A stretch of DNA of 64,000 nucleotides. Origin: Saprospiraceae bacterium (GTDB lineage: Bacteria > Bacteroidota > Bacteroidia > Chitinophagales > Saprospiraceae). The notes below the pieces were generated by a model. It made no database searches, was not told the origin of the DNA, and worked only from the letters and a program-made list of their open reading frames with translations. The position numbers were made by a program, and so were the translations under genes. The stretch covers positions 69,499 to 133,498 of the forward strand of contig JADJWN010000011.1 in the NCBI GenBank assembly GCA_016716335.1. The letters are read 5' to 3'. Of the stretch, positions 19,614 through 28,872 are shown piece by piece. The number at the start of each line of letters is the position of its first letter. Position 1 is the first letter of the stretch.

Positions 19614-19805
19614 CTATTTTCCTTTTTTCATCCGTTTTTTCATCTTTTTGGAGAAAAGATCCGAATCCTTTCTTTTGGCATCCATATTGGGTGCATATTT
19701 TTCTTCCAGTCCGCAGCCCTCTTTGGTTTTGCAGGATGCAAAGCTGACACCGCAGCCTATTGCAAAAACAAATCCCAGCAGGTATAAGATGGACGACCGA
19801 CGCAT
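19614..19805 (-). CDS. Small lipoprotein with basic tail
   Basis: A 63-residue reading frame begins with a basic N-terminus (MRRSS), a hydrophobic stretch and the lipobox SFASC with Cys25 as lipidation site. The mature part is only about 39 residues and ends in a lysine-rich tail (SKKMKKRMKKGK). It is convergent with the permease gene, two bases from its stop. I do not recognise the family. A basic C-terminus could bind peptidoglycan or lipid head groups, but no motif proves it. The clean lipobox in so short a frame is the main argument that it is a real gene. Confidence 0.65.
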   Translation of the reverse strand: MRRSSILYLLGFVFAIGCGVSFASCKTKEGCGLEEKYAPNMDAKRKDSDLFSKKMKKRMKKGK

Positions 19806-19951
19806 AAATGATACTTAATATTGTAATGCTTGTAAACGAAAAAAGGCACCTAAAGGTACACAATAATATGTATTTAACAATCAAAAAGTGCCAAAGCTTA
19901 AATAAACATAGGAATTACGGCCATTTTTGACTAAATATTATGAATTAATAC

Positions 19952-19982
19952 TTGTGTATATATGATGATTACTGTACTTTTG
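19952..19982 (+). promoter_or_regulatory. Bacteroidota promoter of the HU gene
   Basis: TTG at 19952-19954 and TACTTTTG at 19975-19982 are 20 bases apart, a full match to TTG-N17-23-TAnnTTTG. The AT-rich leader of about 30 bases ends in an A-run before the ATG at 20019. Confidence 0.8.
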
Positions 19983-20018
19983 CGCCGATTTAATTATTAA
20001 ATTCTTAAACTTAAAAAA

Positions 20019-20291
20019 ATGAACAAAGGAGATCTTATCAATGCAGTAGCTGCTGCAGCAGGTATCACTAAGGCGCAAGCCGGTAGTGCAGTAGATGCAG
20101 TTTTTGGAAGCATCGAAGCAAGCCTGAAAAGCGGTGACAAAGCTGCTTTCGTAGGATTTGGAACTTTCTCAACAGCTCACAAGCCTGCAAGAGAAGGCAG
20201 AAATCCATCTACAGGAAAAACCATCAAGATTGCTGCTAAAACATCTGTAAAGTTTAAAGCAGGTAAATCTTTGGTAGATGCTGTAAACTGA
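20019..20291 (+). CDS. hup: HU family DNA-binding protein
   Basis: HU is a small dimeric nucleoid protein that bends DNA. The 90-residue length, the start MNKGDLINAVAAAAGITKAQ, FVGFGTFSTAHKPAREGRNP and the DNA-contacting arm with GRNPSTG at 60-66 followed by IKIAAKTSVKFKAGK are diagnostic. It is a single-gene unit with its own strong promoter upstream and a hairpin terminator 36 bases after the stop. The coding sequence uses a restricted codon set, as expected for an abundant protein. Confidence 0.97.
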   Translation: MNKGDLINAVAAAAGITKAQAGSAVDAVFGSIEASLKSGDKAAFVGFGTFSTAHKPAREGRNPSTGKTIKIAAKTSVKFKAGKSLVDAVN

Positions 20292-20321
20292 TCAAGAGAT
20301 ATTTTCAGTAATCGTAATCTA

Positions 20322-20358
20322 AAAAAGGGCAGGTTCTTCAACAGAATCTGCCCTTTTT
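20322..20358 (+). terminator. Rho-independent terminator of the HU gene
   Basis: An 11-base-pair stem GGGCAGGTTCT / AGAATCTGCCC (one G-T wobble) at 20327-20353, flanked by A-run and T-run, so it could stop transcription in both directions. It directly follows HU. Confidence 0.85.
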
Positions 20359-20380
20359 CTTTTTCATTACTTCCAAAAAT

Positions 20381-20418
20381 AAAAAAAGGGAATCGTTTCG
20401 GGTCGATTCCCTTAAAGA
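20381..20418 (-). terminator. Rho-independent terminator of the T9SS cargo gene
   Basis: A perfect 8-base-pair stem GGGAATCG / CGATTCCC at 20388-20411 with an 8-base loop; on the minus strand it is followed by seven T residues. It lies about 95 bases after the stop at 20507. Confidence 0.8.
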
Positions 20419-20506
20419 TGTTTGAATTATAAAAGTTATTCTTGGGTATTATTATTAATGCAACAATTGTGCCAAAGCCGGTAACATATTAAATAATTTT
20501 TCAATA

Positions 20507-21718
20507 TTATTTAATGACGATCAGCTTTTGAGTTATTTCCTTTTCTCCTGACTTCACTACTACATTATACATCCCGGGAGTTATGTCAGAAACCGGAACT
20601 GAAATATCCACAGAACTTCCATCAGATATTAAGTTAATAATATTTTTTATTACGAGTCTGCCATTTGCATCTGTGACATCAGCTTTAACCAAATTTCCTC
20701 TGGAAGTCAACACTGAGAGATTGAAGAAATTTTGCGCAGGGTTTGGAAATATTTTTACTTCTGTGTCTCCCACATTCACCATATCAGACACCTGAGTTTT
20801 ATCTGTTTTTTCTCTGGTTCCTAATTGAGCTGGATTTTCAGGAATGTGTACAGCTACCATATCATCCTGATAAGCAGTTTTTCCGTTTTGCCTTATTTCT
20901 ATACTGTGATGCTCCTGACAGCCACGGTCATCTGTAACCGTAAGCCTGTAAACCCCATAATGCTTTGATGCAACATTTGAAATAATGACTTCTTTCTGCG
21001 AAGAAGTAAAACCTGCCGGTCCTTGCCAGTCAAACTTGAGATTACCGGCATTTTCGAAGGCAGGATTCACCTTAGGTAATATTTTTATTCCGGTTCTTTC
21101 ATCTTTAACGAGCTGAGAGATTGCATTTAGTACAGGCGTCTCTGAGGGAATATTTCCAAAGTATTTTTGCTCAACCCCTCCTATGGTAAAACCATTGCTG
21201 AAATCACCACCGTACATCCCCCTTTCACCTGAAGCAAGATCTGTGGTTTTATCATACAATTTTACAGACTCTCCACAGTCGGTAACAGGAGATACTTTCA
21301 AACTGAATAATTTGACTTTGTCGCCTTCTTTCAGGTCGTTATATGCAGAAACAGGAGACAGTCTTGGCACAATACTTACGTAATCATAAAATGGATCAGC
21401 AGCAGGCTTCTTTATTATGTTGGAGATAACCCAATCCTGAGGCATCACTCCATTATAATTCTGGTTGTTTTGTAAAGGCATGTAGCTTTTTACAAGTTCA
21501 ACTTTACTTCCCCCGGGCACTAACACAGAAAACTGTGCATTAAACTGGGTTCGATGTCTGAAGCTTGTCGCATTACCTTCTTTTATTATTAAGTAGCAGT
21601 CAAATAAATCGGTTTCTGGATTGAAACTGATCTGATAATTTATGGATTTTATCTGGGAGTACCCCTGGTTGAAGAAAAGAAAAAGCAGCAATAGATGCCA
21701 ATGTTTCAATAGTGACAT
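20507..21718 (-). CDS. Secreted protein with Ig-like segment and T9SS type A sorting domain
   Basis: A 403-residue exported protein of unknown function. Starting at MSLLKHWHLLLLFLFFNQGYSQ (21718) it has a good signal peptide; the in-frame ATG at 21742 would add eight residues. The N-terminal half contains a domain of the kind found in Saprospiraceae surface proteins (INYQISFNPETDLFDCYLII). Around 215-285 an Ig/PKD-like unit is seen (FDWQGPAGFTSSQKEVIISN...GVYRLTVTDDRGC). The tail VKIFPNPAQNFFNLSV ... SDITPGMYNVVVKSGEK ... KLIVIK is a textbook type A sorting domain, so the protein is a SprA-route substrate. It is monocistronic, with a TATCTTTG element upstream and a hairpin downstream. Confidence 0.9.
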   Translation of the reverse strand: MSLLKHWHLLLLFLFFNQGYSQIKSINYQISFNPETDLFDCYLIIKEGNATSFRHRTQFNAQFSVLVPGGSKVELVKSYMPLQNNQNYNGVMPQDWVISNIIKKPAADPFYDYVSIVPRLSPVSAYNDLKEGDKVKLFSLKVSPVTDCGESVKLYDKTTDLASGERGMYGGDFSNGFTIGGVEQKYFGNIPSETPVLNAISQLVKDERTGIKILPKVNPAFENAGNLKFDWQGPAGFTSSQKEVIISNVASKHYGVYRLTVTDDRGCQEHHSIEIRQNGKTAYQDDMVAVHIPENPAQLGTREKTDKTQVSDMVNVGDTEVKIFPNPAQNFFNLSVLTSRGNLVKADVTDANGRLVIKNIINLISDGSSVDISVPVSDITPGMYNVVVKSGEKEITQKLIVIK

Positions 21719-21805
21719 GTGTGTAAGTATTAAGGTTATCAATTTATTCTCATCATTTAGACACTAAATCATGAGACTACCCCTATAATCTTTCAAAAAC
21801 TATAC

Positions 21806-21813
21806 CAAAGATA
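21806..21813 (-). promoter_or_regulatory. -7 element TATCTTTG of the T9SS cargo gene
   Basis: The minus strand reads TATCTTTG, a full TAnnTTTG match, giving a leader of about 80 bases to the ATG at 21718. No clear -33 element is seen. Confidence 0.5.
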
Positions 21814-21908
21814 CAATCCTCACATTTAACACTTCGTGCTAAACTGCATGGACGTCGGACATCTTACATTAATTTTCGTCTTTCCTTTAAAGCTGATGTC
21901 TGAGCGTG

Positions 21909-23105
21909 TCAGTTTTTACTGATCCAGGCAGCCGGATTGAGTTTGGATTTATCTTTCCAAAGCTCGAAGTGCAGCTCGGATTTACCGCTTTCATCAGCGA
22001 TTACTTTTCCGATGATCTGGCCCCGTTTCAGACTTTGTCCTTTGCTTACGGCAGCCTGATCCATCTTTGAATACACAGTGTAGTAATTTCCATGCCGGAT
22101 AATGACCATATTTTTAAAGCCCGGTATGTTGGTGACCCCTACCACCTCTCCATCAAAAATGCATTTTACATCATCACCTCCTGTCAGGGTGATATCTATG
22201 CCGTTGTTGGAAACCTCAAGAGATTTGATAGTGGGATGAGGGTGGGTACCAAACTGCCCTGTGATGGTACCCTTGCTGACAGGCCATGGAAGGTTTCCCT
22301 TATTTTTGGCGAAGTCTGAATTATCCACTTCTGCCTTCTTTTTGGCCTCCGGAGCGGCTTTCTCGGCATCCCTGGATTTGGCCAATTCTGCAATGATGAT
22401 TTTTTCGATGGCAGCGTTGAGGTTTTCTCTTTCTTTCTGGCTTTTGGCCAGTTTGGCATTCAGATTTTGTTCTTCCTTACTCAATTTCTTGATCAAGGCA
22501 TCTTTCTCACTCTGCTCTTTGGTCAGGGCGGCCATATTGGACTCTGTCTGCTGTTTCATCTGTTGCCGCTCTTCTTTTATTTTGCGGATAGACTCGTTTT
22601 TACTCTCGATATTTTGAGTAAGCTGTTTTATTTCTTCAGCTTTGGCAGCCGCAAAGTTTTCGAACTGACGCAGATATACCCATCTGTAAAACAGTCTGTT
22701 CAGATTGTCGGAGGAAAGGAGATACGACCAGCTGGAATTACTCACTTTACGGAGGTAGGATGTCCTCAGCACAGATTTATATTGTTCTTTGAGCGCAATC
22801 TCTTTCTGGTGCAAAGAGTCCAGCTTCTGAAGATTGGAAGCCAGACTGGACTCACTCACTGCGATTTCCTGCTGTAAGGTATTCAATAGTTTTTTACGGC
22901 TTTCTATCTGTTCTTCCAGAGCTTTGAGTCTGGATAAGTTTTGCTCCTTATTCTTTTTAGTGTTGTCCAGTATTTTGGAAGTCTTTTCTATTTCCTTAAT
23001 AATCTCCATTCTCTGCTTCTCAAGCTCTTTTCGTGACTGGGAAGAAACAGCAGAGTATGCTAACAGAAATACTACAATAAGAATATGTATTTTAAAAAAT
23101 CTCAC
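21909..23105 (-). CDS. EnvC-like murein hydrolase activator (coiled coil plus degenerate M23/LytM domain)
   Basis: The 398-residue periplasmic protein has a signal peptide (1-22), a long coiled coil (about 22-250) and a C-terminal LytM/M23 domain (about 285-398). Active LytM enzymes bind zinc through an H-x3-D pair and a later HxH. Here the first histidine position reads NNGIDI and the usual YxHL reads YTVYSKM; only LHFEL near the end is kept. The domain is therefore expected to be inactive and to switch on amidases, as EnvC and NlpD do at division. It is the last gene of a TPR - DUF4292 - envC unit, an order I recall in other Bacteroidota. The residue losses are seen directly; the activator role is inferred from the family. 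Confidence 0.9.
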   Translation of the reverse strand: MRFFKIHILIVVFLLAYSAVSSQSRKELEKQRMEIIKEIEKTSKILDNTKKNKEQNLSRLKALEEQIESRKKLLNTLQQEIAVSESSLASNLQKLDSLHQKEIALKEQYKSVLRTSYLRKVSNSSWSYLLSSDNLNRLFYRWVYLRQFENFAAAKAEEIKQLTQNIESKNESIRKIKEERQQMKQQTESNMAALTKEQSEKDALIKKLSKEEQNLNAKLAKSQKERENLNAAIEKIIIAELAKSRDAEKAAPEAKKKAEVDNSDFAKNKGNLPWPVSKGTITGQFGTHPHPTIKSLEVSNNGIDITLTGGDDVKCIFDGEVVGVTNIPGFKNMVIIRHGNYYTVYSKMDQAAVSKGQSLKRGQIIGKVIADESGKSELHFELWKDKSKLNPAAWISKN

Positions 23106-23128
23106 TGTATGACTTTGGCATACTGAAT

Positions 23129-23848
23129 CTAATCTCTACCGGAACATCTACTTATCTCTGAAAACTTCAGATAAAAACTCGCCTGATCTTTTTCTGTGTA
23201 TGGAAAATCAAGTCGCCGCTCAAAAGATATCAGATGTCCTCCTGACACTTTTCGGTAATCCTTGTATTGAATAGATGCTTTTCTACCCATTCTGTCGGTA
23301 ATATCGGCGCCTTCAAGCATGAGGTTATGACCATTAATTTTGTAGTCTATTACGATACCGTCCATATGGGTTGTCAGGATGTATAAGGGACCCTGAACAG
23401 CTACCTCCGTGGACTGACTATCCGGTAAAATCACGTTTCCGAAGACCAGATGCTGGAGGTCTTCAAAATCCGGAGCTATATTCAGAATATCACCAATATC
23501 ACTGATATTACCCCGCTGATACAATCCCTCCAGTCTGTACAGTATGGTATATCGATTTTTGTCCACCTGTACCCGGGCTGCTTCGATACCAAATTTTTTC
23601 ACTGCAATCCATACTACGCTGTCCCTTTTCATCCTGATCTGCAGGGATCCACTGATGTTTTCATCCGGTGATTTCAGTTCAGTGGAAGCTTTGCCACTAA
23701 ACCAGGAGAAATCATAATTTCTTTTTTGCAATGCTCCAATAAGCTCTGACTTGGACCTTAAAGGTGGCGGGCCATTTCCCAGCTTTTTAGAGCTGCTGCA
23801 GCCGTACATCAGTATCAGGGTTGATAATATAAGATGAAGCGTCTTCAA
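23129..23848 (-). CDS. DUF4292 lipoprotein
   Basis: A 239-residue lipoprotein with the lipobox LILMYGC (Cys17). The mature part has the features of DUF4292, a LolA/LolB-like half-barrel family of Bacteroidota: FSGKASTELKSPDENISGSLQIRMKRDSVVWIAV early, and DYRKVSGGHLISFERRLDF near the C-terminus. It may carry lipids or lipoproteins between the membranes; no experiment on this family is known to me. Its start overlaps the stop of the TPR gene (ATGA at 23845-23848), and the envC-like gene follows after 23 bases, so the three are one operon. Confidence 0.88.
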   Translation of the reverse strand: MKTLHLILSTLILMYGCSSSKKLGNGPPPLRSKSELIGALQKRNYDFSWFSGKASTELKSPDENISGSLQIRMKRDSVVWIAVKKFGIEAARVQVDKNRYTILYRLEGLYQRGNISDIGDILNIAPDFEDLQHLVFGNVILPDSQSTEVAVQGPLYILTTHMDGIVIDYKINGHNLMLEGADITDRMGRKASIQYKDYRKVSGGHLISFERRLDFPYTEKDQASFYLKFSEISRCSGRD

Positions 23849-25350
23849 TTAGCACCGGATTTTTCAAGTTTAATCAATATGCTTTCCGATTTATTGCCTT
23901 TCTGGAGAGATTCCCTCCACTTAGCCACCGCAGATTTAACGTCAGATTCTGCAAAGAAAATATCTCCCTGCAACTCTATCAAAGCGGGATCTTTACTGCC
24001 GGTGATTTGCAATGCTTCATTCACATAGGCATGTGCTTCTTTCCATTTCTTTTCCTGCAATCTCAGTTGAGCTAATCCTGTTAATATCCTCACTCTGCCC
24101 CCAGCATCTCCGGAAGCAATGGATAATGCTTCACTCAGATAATCATTTGCTTTTTTAAAATGCTTTTCTTCCAATGCTGCCATACCTGCAAAATAATACG
24201 GCATCGGAAAATTAGGAAATAAGTCAATAGCTTGCTCCGCTGTTTTGGCCAACTCCGGATAATCCTGCAAGCTTTTGAGTCCGAACATCAATTGTTCCCA
24301 TACCATGTAGTTTCTGTCATTCCTTTGAAGGGTCTGCTGATAGGCTGCTACTGCAGATCGGATTTCTCCCGAATTCATCAACACATCTCCATACAATGCA
24401 TACGCTTTTGCATCGTTGGGGTGCGTCTGAACAAGAATACGGCCCAATTGTCGCAATTTTTCACCCAGCATGGGATCGGAGGTTTCTGCATGTTTTATGA
24501 CATAGGGCATGAGCTCCTTTACTTTGAGGTCCGGACCTATATCAGGATTCTGCATCATTGGCTCCAGTGACTGCAGGTATCCCGCCGGGCCATCCTGCCG
24601 GCTTTCAAAAGCAAGTACAGCGATTCTGGCCTCCGCATCTGATGGGTCCGATTCCAGAATTTTTCTGTAATAAGGTATAGCTTCTTTATCCATACCATTG
24701 GATTTGAGCATTGCAGCAATCAGCTTCACGTACTTAGGCTGTCCGGGATATTTAGCCACCAGTCTTTCCAATTGACGTACTGCCTCATTTACTTTTCCGG
24801 TATTATCCAGCAGCTCTGCCCGTTTAAAGATAATCTGCTCCGAAAAACCCAGTTGTTGCTCCATTTTATCTAAGGTAGCCAGACATTGCGGATAATTTTT
24901 TGCCTTCAGCCAGACCGTGTAAAGTGCATCATAGTATTTCTGGTTTTTCGGAAACTGGCTGATCAATTCATTATACATGGAGGCTGCTTCTTCATATTTG
25001 GAAAGTGCCTCACACATTTCTGCATAGTACAATTTAAACCACTGATTTTGCGGCTCGAGTTTGACCGCCTGTACCAGGAGAGATTCGGCATCTCCAAAGT
25101 CACCTGCCGCGTATCTGATTTTAGCCATTTCAAACAGAATGGTACCATTGTTTTTATTTTCCTTCCTTAAAGTATCCAGCAGCTTGTAGGCTTCATCCTG
25201 TTTGCCCGATATCTGCAGATATTTAGCTCTCAGAAATCTTTCCTCCAGTTCATATTGAGATTCTGCCTTTCTTTGGTCCGTATTTTGTCCGAACAATAAA
25301 ACTGACCAGAGGAATATTGATAAAGTGGTAACTATGATTGGTTTGATCAT
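23845..25350 (-). CDS. Secreted tetratricopeptide-repeat protein
   Basis: The 501-residue protein has a signal peptide (MIKPIIVTTLSIFLWSVLLFGQ) followed almost entirely by TPR units, for example AESLLVQAVKLEPQNQWFKL, YEEAASMYNELISQFPKNQK, AIPYYRKILESDPSDAEARI and AVAAYQQTLQRNDRNYMVWE. About ten to twelve units are recognisable. TPR proteins are protein-binding scaffolds. It is first in the operon with the DUF4292 lipoprotein and the EnvC-like protein, so a role in an outer-membrane or cell-wall assembly complex is likely but not shown. The signal peptide places it in the periplasm. Confidence 0.9.
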   Translation of the reverse strand: MIKPIIVTTLSIFLWSVLLFGQNTDQRKAESQYELEERFLRAKYLQISGKQDEAYKLLDTLRKENKNNGTILFEMAKIRYAAGDFGDAESLLVQAVKLEPQNQWFKLYYAEMCEALSKYEEAASMYNELISQFPKNQKYYDALYTVWLKAKNYPQCLATLDKMEQQLGFSEQIIFKRAELLDNTGKVNEAVRQLERLVAKYPGQPKYVKLIAAMLKSNGMDKEAIPYYRKILESDPSDAEARIAVLAFESRQDGPAGYLQSLEPMMQNPDIGPDLKVKELMPYVIKHAETSDPMLGEKLRQLGRILVQTHPNDAKAYALYGDVLMNSGEIRSAVAAYQQTLQRNDRNYMVWEQLMFGLKSLQDYPELAKTAEQAIDLFPNFPMPYYFAGMAALEEKHFKKANDYLSEALSIASGDAGGRVRILTGLAQLRLQEKKWKEAHAYVNEALQITGSKDPALIELQGDIFFAESDVKSAVAKWRESLQKGNKSESILIKLEKSGAN

Positions 25351-25407
25351 TCTTTTTCGTCCTTAATACTTTTGTATTACGAAAATTAAACTAAAAAGTT
25401 GCACTAT

Positions 25408-26810
25408 TTAGTGCAGCACTGCAAATTTTCTGCTCAGAGTTCTGCCGTTTTTACCGGTGACCCTGAGTATGTATAGACCAGTGCCAGGCACCTTGATTTC
25501 AGTGTGTTTTTGCACATGCATTGACCTTGCAATCTTTCGTCCGTGAATATCAAACAGATCATACTCAAAACTTTCATACGGATTGTCACTCAGAATATAC
25601 AAATCGGGATAAAGTATTTTTATACCAAATCCTTCAGAGGATTCGAATTCACCTGAGGATGAAGTTTTTTTTTCAAACAACCATTTATAGGCGGCCGGAA
25701 ACTCTCTGGCCCAATACCACTCACTGTGGGCACCGTCTGCATGAATTTTACTGACCAGTCTGTCTGCCGAGAGTCCCTTTTCAAGCAAGAGATCAGCCAT
25801 TCTTTCCGTATCCTTTACCTGATTGCCTCCTTCCTGTGCACCCGCAATCATATACACATAGGTATTTTCTCCGGCACCGGTATCAGATACCTGAGCATAA
25901 CTCTGCGATGAAAACCAGAAAGAAGAAGAAAATGCTCCTATTTTGCCGAAAACCTGAGGGTACTTAATACCTCCATACATAGATATCAATCCCCCCATAG
26001 AGCTTCCCATTATACCGGTATTTTCCGGTTCTGGCAGGGTACGGTAGGTTGAATCAATGTAAGGTTTAAGCGTTTCGACAATAAAGCGTATGTAAGCATC
26101 TCCCTGCCCTCCGCCATACTGAGGATTGACCCAGGGGCTGTACTCGTTGATTCTCTGTGTGCCGCCATTGTCTATACCTACCACGATACATCCGTAATCC
26201 CCTTTTGAAAAAGACTGTCCAGCGATTCATCTACCTTCCACTCCCCTGAAAATGAGGTCTGTCTGTCAAACAGGTTTTGTCCGTCGTGCATATACAAGAC
26301 AGGATACTTTTTCACAGATGTCTGATAATCCGGAGGAAGGTAGATCCAGATTCTGCGATTTCTGTTGAGCTGAGGCATGAAAAAACTGGTATTCATGATT
26401 GAGACCCCTGGACCTGCAGTAGATCCTCCTGAGCTGCCACCCTGATCTTCCCACCCGGCGATTTCCAGTTCGATGGTTTTTGGCTGGCCGGTGTAGCTCT
26501 CGGTTCTGTCAGGAATGAATCCACCGCTGGCTGTACCTTCCACCTTGTCCCAGCTGCCCCGGGTAAATTTGAATCTGACGGTACCCGGCTGAGGCTGAAT
26601 GGTGATTCTGTACCAGGCATTGCTGTCTTTCTGGAGCCTGAAGCTTACATTGCCGGGATTCCATCCGTTGAAATTACCTGCAATGTAGATATCATCTCCC
26701 ACAGGTGTATTGGCAGGTATCTTTTTGACGATGACATGCAGCTGGGCATCCGCTGTCGGATGCAGGAAGAATAACAAAAAGCTGATAAAATACTTCATAC
26801 AATGTTTCAT
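25408..26810 (-). CDS. Secreted alpha/beta-hydrolase esterase with starch-binding-like N-domain and T9SS sorting domain (frameshifted)
   Basis: Two reading frames join into a 467-residue protein if one base is restored near 26184-26192, where GATGTA meets TCGTGG. After the signal peptide comes a CBM20/48-like beta-sandwich (IYIAGNFNGWNPGNVSFRLQ), then an esterase D/Fes-like hydrolase: RIWIYLPPDYQ, PVLYMHDGQNLFD, and the nucleophile elbow GSSMGG. The tail ILYPDLYILSDNPYESFEYD ... GTGLYILRVTGKNGRTLSRK is a type A sorting domain. The start overlaps the fbp stop codon (ATGA at 26807-26810). It probably cleaves an ester on a carbohydrate or siderophore outside the cell; the substrate is unknown. 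Confidence 0.8.
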
Positions 26811-27814
26811 TGATTTACAGCGCCATAACGCTCCACAAATTCTTTCATTTCCAAAACCATATTTTTAGACCCCATCACAATGGAGGAGGTCTGATGCAGG
26901 GATTTCAGCTCAATATCCAGGATTCGCTCGAGTTTGCAGGTCAGAGCCATGCCGCCTGCCTGCTCCACAATGTAGGACATAGGGTAGCATTCATAGAGCA
27001 ACCTGAGTTTGCCTTTAGGGTACTTTCGGGTATTGGGATACAGAAAGATGCCTCCCTGAAACATAATGCGGTGGATATCAGAGACCATGCTGCCTATGTA
27101 CCGCAGTCTGAGATTCAGGTCAGAGCAATGGTCTATGTATCTCCTCATTTCCAGATCAAATTTGAGATAGTATCCCTGATTTACAGAATAATAATTACCC
27201 GATACGGGCATCTGTATATTGCGGTGCGAGAGACAGAACTCTCCAATGCTCGGATCAAGTGTAAAACCATTGACCCCATGACCGGTGGTGTACACCAGCA
27301 ATGTTGAAGTCCCATACAAGACATAGCCTGCTGCAAGCAGATCAGTCCCCTTCTGTAAAAAATCATCCAGTGTGACCGGCCCGTCAGAGGGGCTTTTGCG
27401 TTTGTAAATACCGAAGATGGTACCAACTGACACATTTACATCAATATTGGACGAACCATCAAGCGGGTCCATCACCACAATGTACTGAGGTTTTTTATTT
27501 TTAGGTGGAGTAACGGGTATAAACTCCTGGTTTTCTTCCGAGGCAATGCCGCAGACTTCGCCACTTGTAGCCAGGGTTTCGATAAATTTTTCATTGGCAA
27601 ACACATCCAGTTTCTGGACATCGTCTCCAGTAGTATTGGTACTGCCCGCCACTCCGAGGATATTGACAAGACCGGCCTTATTGACTTCACGATTGACAAT
27701 TTTGGCTGCGATCCCGATATTTCTCAACAATCGGGTAAAACTTCCCGAGGAATCGGGAATGGAGCTTTGGGTTTTGATGATAAATTCATCCAGGGTTTCG
27801 ATTTTGTTATTCAT
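26807..27814 (-). CDS. fbp: Fructose-1,6-bisphosphatase, class I
   Basis: This cytoplasmic enzyme hydrolyses fructose 1,6-bisphosphate to fructose 6-phosphate, the committed step of gluconeogenesis. The 335-residue length is normal for class I. The metal and substrate motif DPLDGSSNID lies at 116-125, followed by VSVGTIFGIY, and the sugar-phosphate region GGIFLYPNTRKYPKGKLRLL with YECYPMSYIVEQAGG is intact. It starts at the ATG at 27814. The next gene, a secreted esterase, begins inside its stop codon, an odd pairing that suggests transcriptional convenience rather than shared function. Confidence 0.97.
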   Translation of the reverse strand: MNNKIETLDEFIIKTQSSIPDSSGSFTRLLRNIGIAAKIVNREVNKAGLVNILGVAGSTNTTGDDVQKLDVFANEKFIETLATSGEVCGIASEENQEFIPVTPPKNKKPQYIVVMDPLDGSSNIDVNVSVGTIFGIYKRKSPSDGPVTLDDFLQKGTDLLAAGYVLYGTSTLLVYTTGHGVNGFTLDPSIGEFCLSHRNIQMPVSGNYYSVNQGYYLKFDLEMRRYIDHCSDLNLRLRYIGSMVSDIHRIMFQGGIFLYPNTRKYPKGKLRLLYECYPMSYIVEQAGGMALTCKLERILDIELKSLHQTSSIVMGSKNMVLEMKEFVERYGAVNQ

Positions 27815-28062
27815 AATTCATTAGGTTAAGGTGACGTAAAGATAATGTTTTCGTCTTAATTCAGTCCTGATAAAAGCTGGAAGGATGTAAGACGAATATT
27901 TTGACTTTAGCAGGAATGTTACTGTCACAAATTGACATGAATGACAATCAAGGTATAAGTTTTTACTCCCTTCGATATTAATAGTTTATTATTTTGTAAT
28001 GAGGATTTTGAGAAATGAAATATAGCCTTTAACTTTAACCATTAAAACCAACCTGCTTTCAT

Positions 28063-28854
28063 ATGAGAAATTTATTGATTGCCACACTTCTGCTTTTGCA
28101 GTTGATTTTAGGCTACTTTTACTACACTGATTACAGTAAATGCTGTACCTCAGCTCCCACAGAGGACTTGTCAACAGGACAGGCAAGCAACACAGTAAAT
28201 GAAGATTATGCCCTTGTATTTAAATGGAATGATGCTTCTGCAGTCACTGGAACGAAATGGCCTGCATACCGGGACAGCATATTGAGTGCATTGGGCAGTG
28301 ATAAAAAACTGGAAATCACCGGGGTTTTTTATGAGGGTGAAGCCGGCGACAATCTGAGCCAGGCCAGAGCCAGGTCTGTCAGAGCGCTTTTTTCTGATAT
28401 CCCAGATGATAGAATTCTTTTCAAGGGTCAAAAATGGGAAAATACACCGGCTGACACCTCAGGCCTTTTTGAAGCGGCTTCATTTTCCGTTACATCTCCC
28501 GAAGCCAAGATAAAGGTGGAAGCTACCAGGACCTTGATTTATTTCGGGTCAAACTCTACTGAAAGAATAAGAAGTGCAGAGGTGGAAAAATACCTGAACG
28601 AAGTAGCCGACAGGGCGGCCACTACAGGTGCAAAAATCACCTTAATCGGCCATACGGATAATATCGGCCCCGATGCTGCCAATCTGAAACTTGGGATGCA
28701 AAGAGCCGAGACTGTGAAAAGATACCTGATTTCCAAAGGGGTGCCGGCTTCCTCCATTACAACCCAAAGTAAGGGTGAGGCAGAGCCCATAGCTGACAAC
28801 ACTACGGAAGAGGGCAGAGCACAAAACAGACGTACAGAATTAATCATTAAATAA
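28063..28854 (+). CDS. OmpA-family peptidoglycan-binding protein
   Basis: The 263-residue protein has an N-terminal hydrophobic helix (LLIATLLLLQLILGYFYY) followed by a Cys-Cys pair and Ser/Thr-rich linker, a middle region of about 100 residues without a recognised fold, and a C-terminal OmpA domain (about 160-263). The peptidoglycan-binding part shows LIGHTDNIGPDAANLKLGMQ and the closing AQNRRTELIIK. The middle part (LEITGVFYEGEAGDNLSQAR) looks like a second, degenerate OmpA-type domain. The next gene, a membrane protein with helix-hairpin-helix repeats, starts 18 bases after the stop, so the two are co-transcribed. Binding of the cell wall is expected from the family; the partner is unknown. 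Confidence 0.88.
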   Translation: MRNLLIATLLLLQLILGYFYYTDYSKCCTSAPTEDLSTGQASNTVNEDYALVFKWNDASAVTGTKWPAYRDSILSALGSDKKLEITGVFYEGEAGDNLSQARARSVRALFSDIPDDRILFKGQKWENTPADTSGLFEAASFSVTSPEAKIKVEATRTLIYFGSNSTERIRSAEVEKYLNEVADRAATTGAKITLIGHTDNIGPDAANLKLGMQRAETVKRYLISKGVPASSITTQSKGEAEPIADNTTEEGRAQNRRTELIIK

Positions 28855-28872
28855 CCCGCTAAAACATTGACA

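Noticed and set aside
25366..25373. TACTTTTG on the plus strand as a promoter
   Set aside because: It points into the 3' to 5' antisense of the TPR gene's upstream gap, and no plus-strand gene follows.
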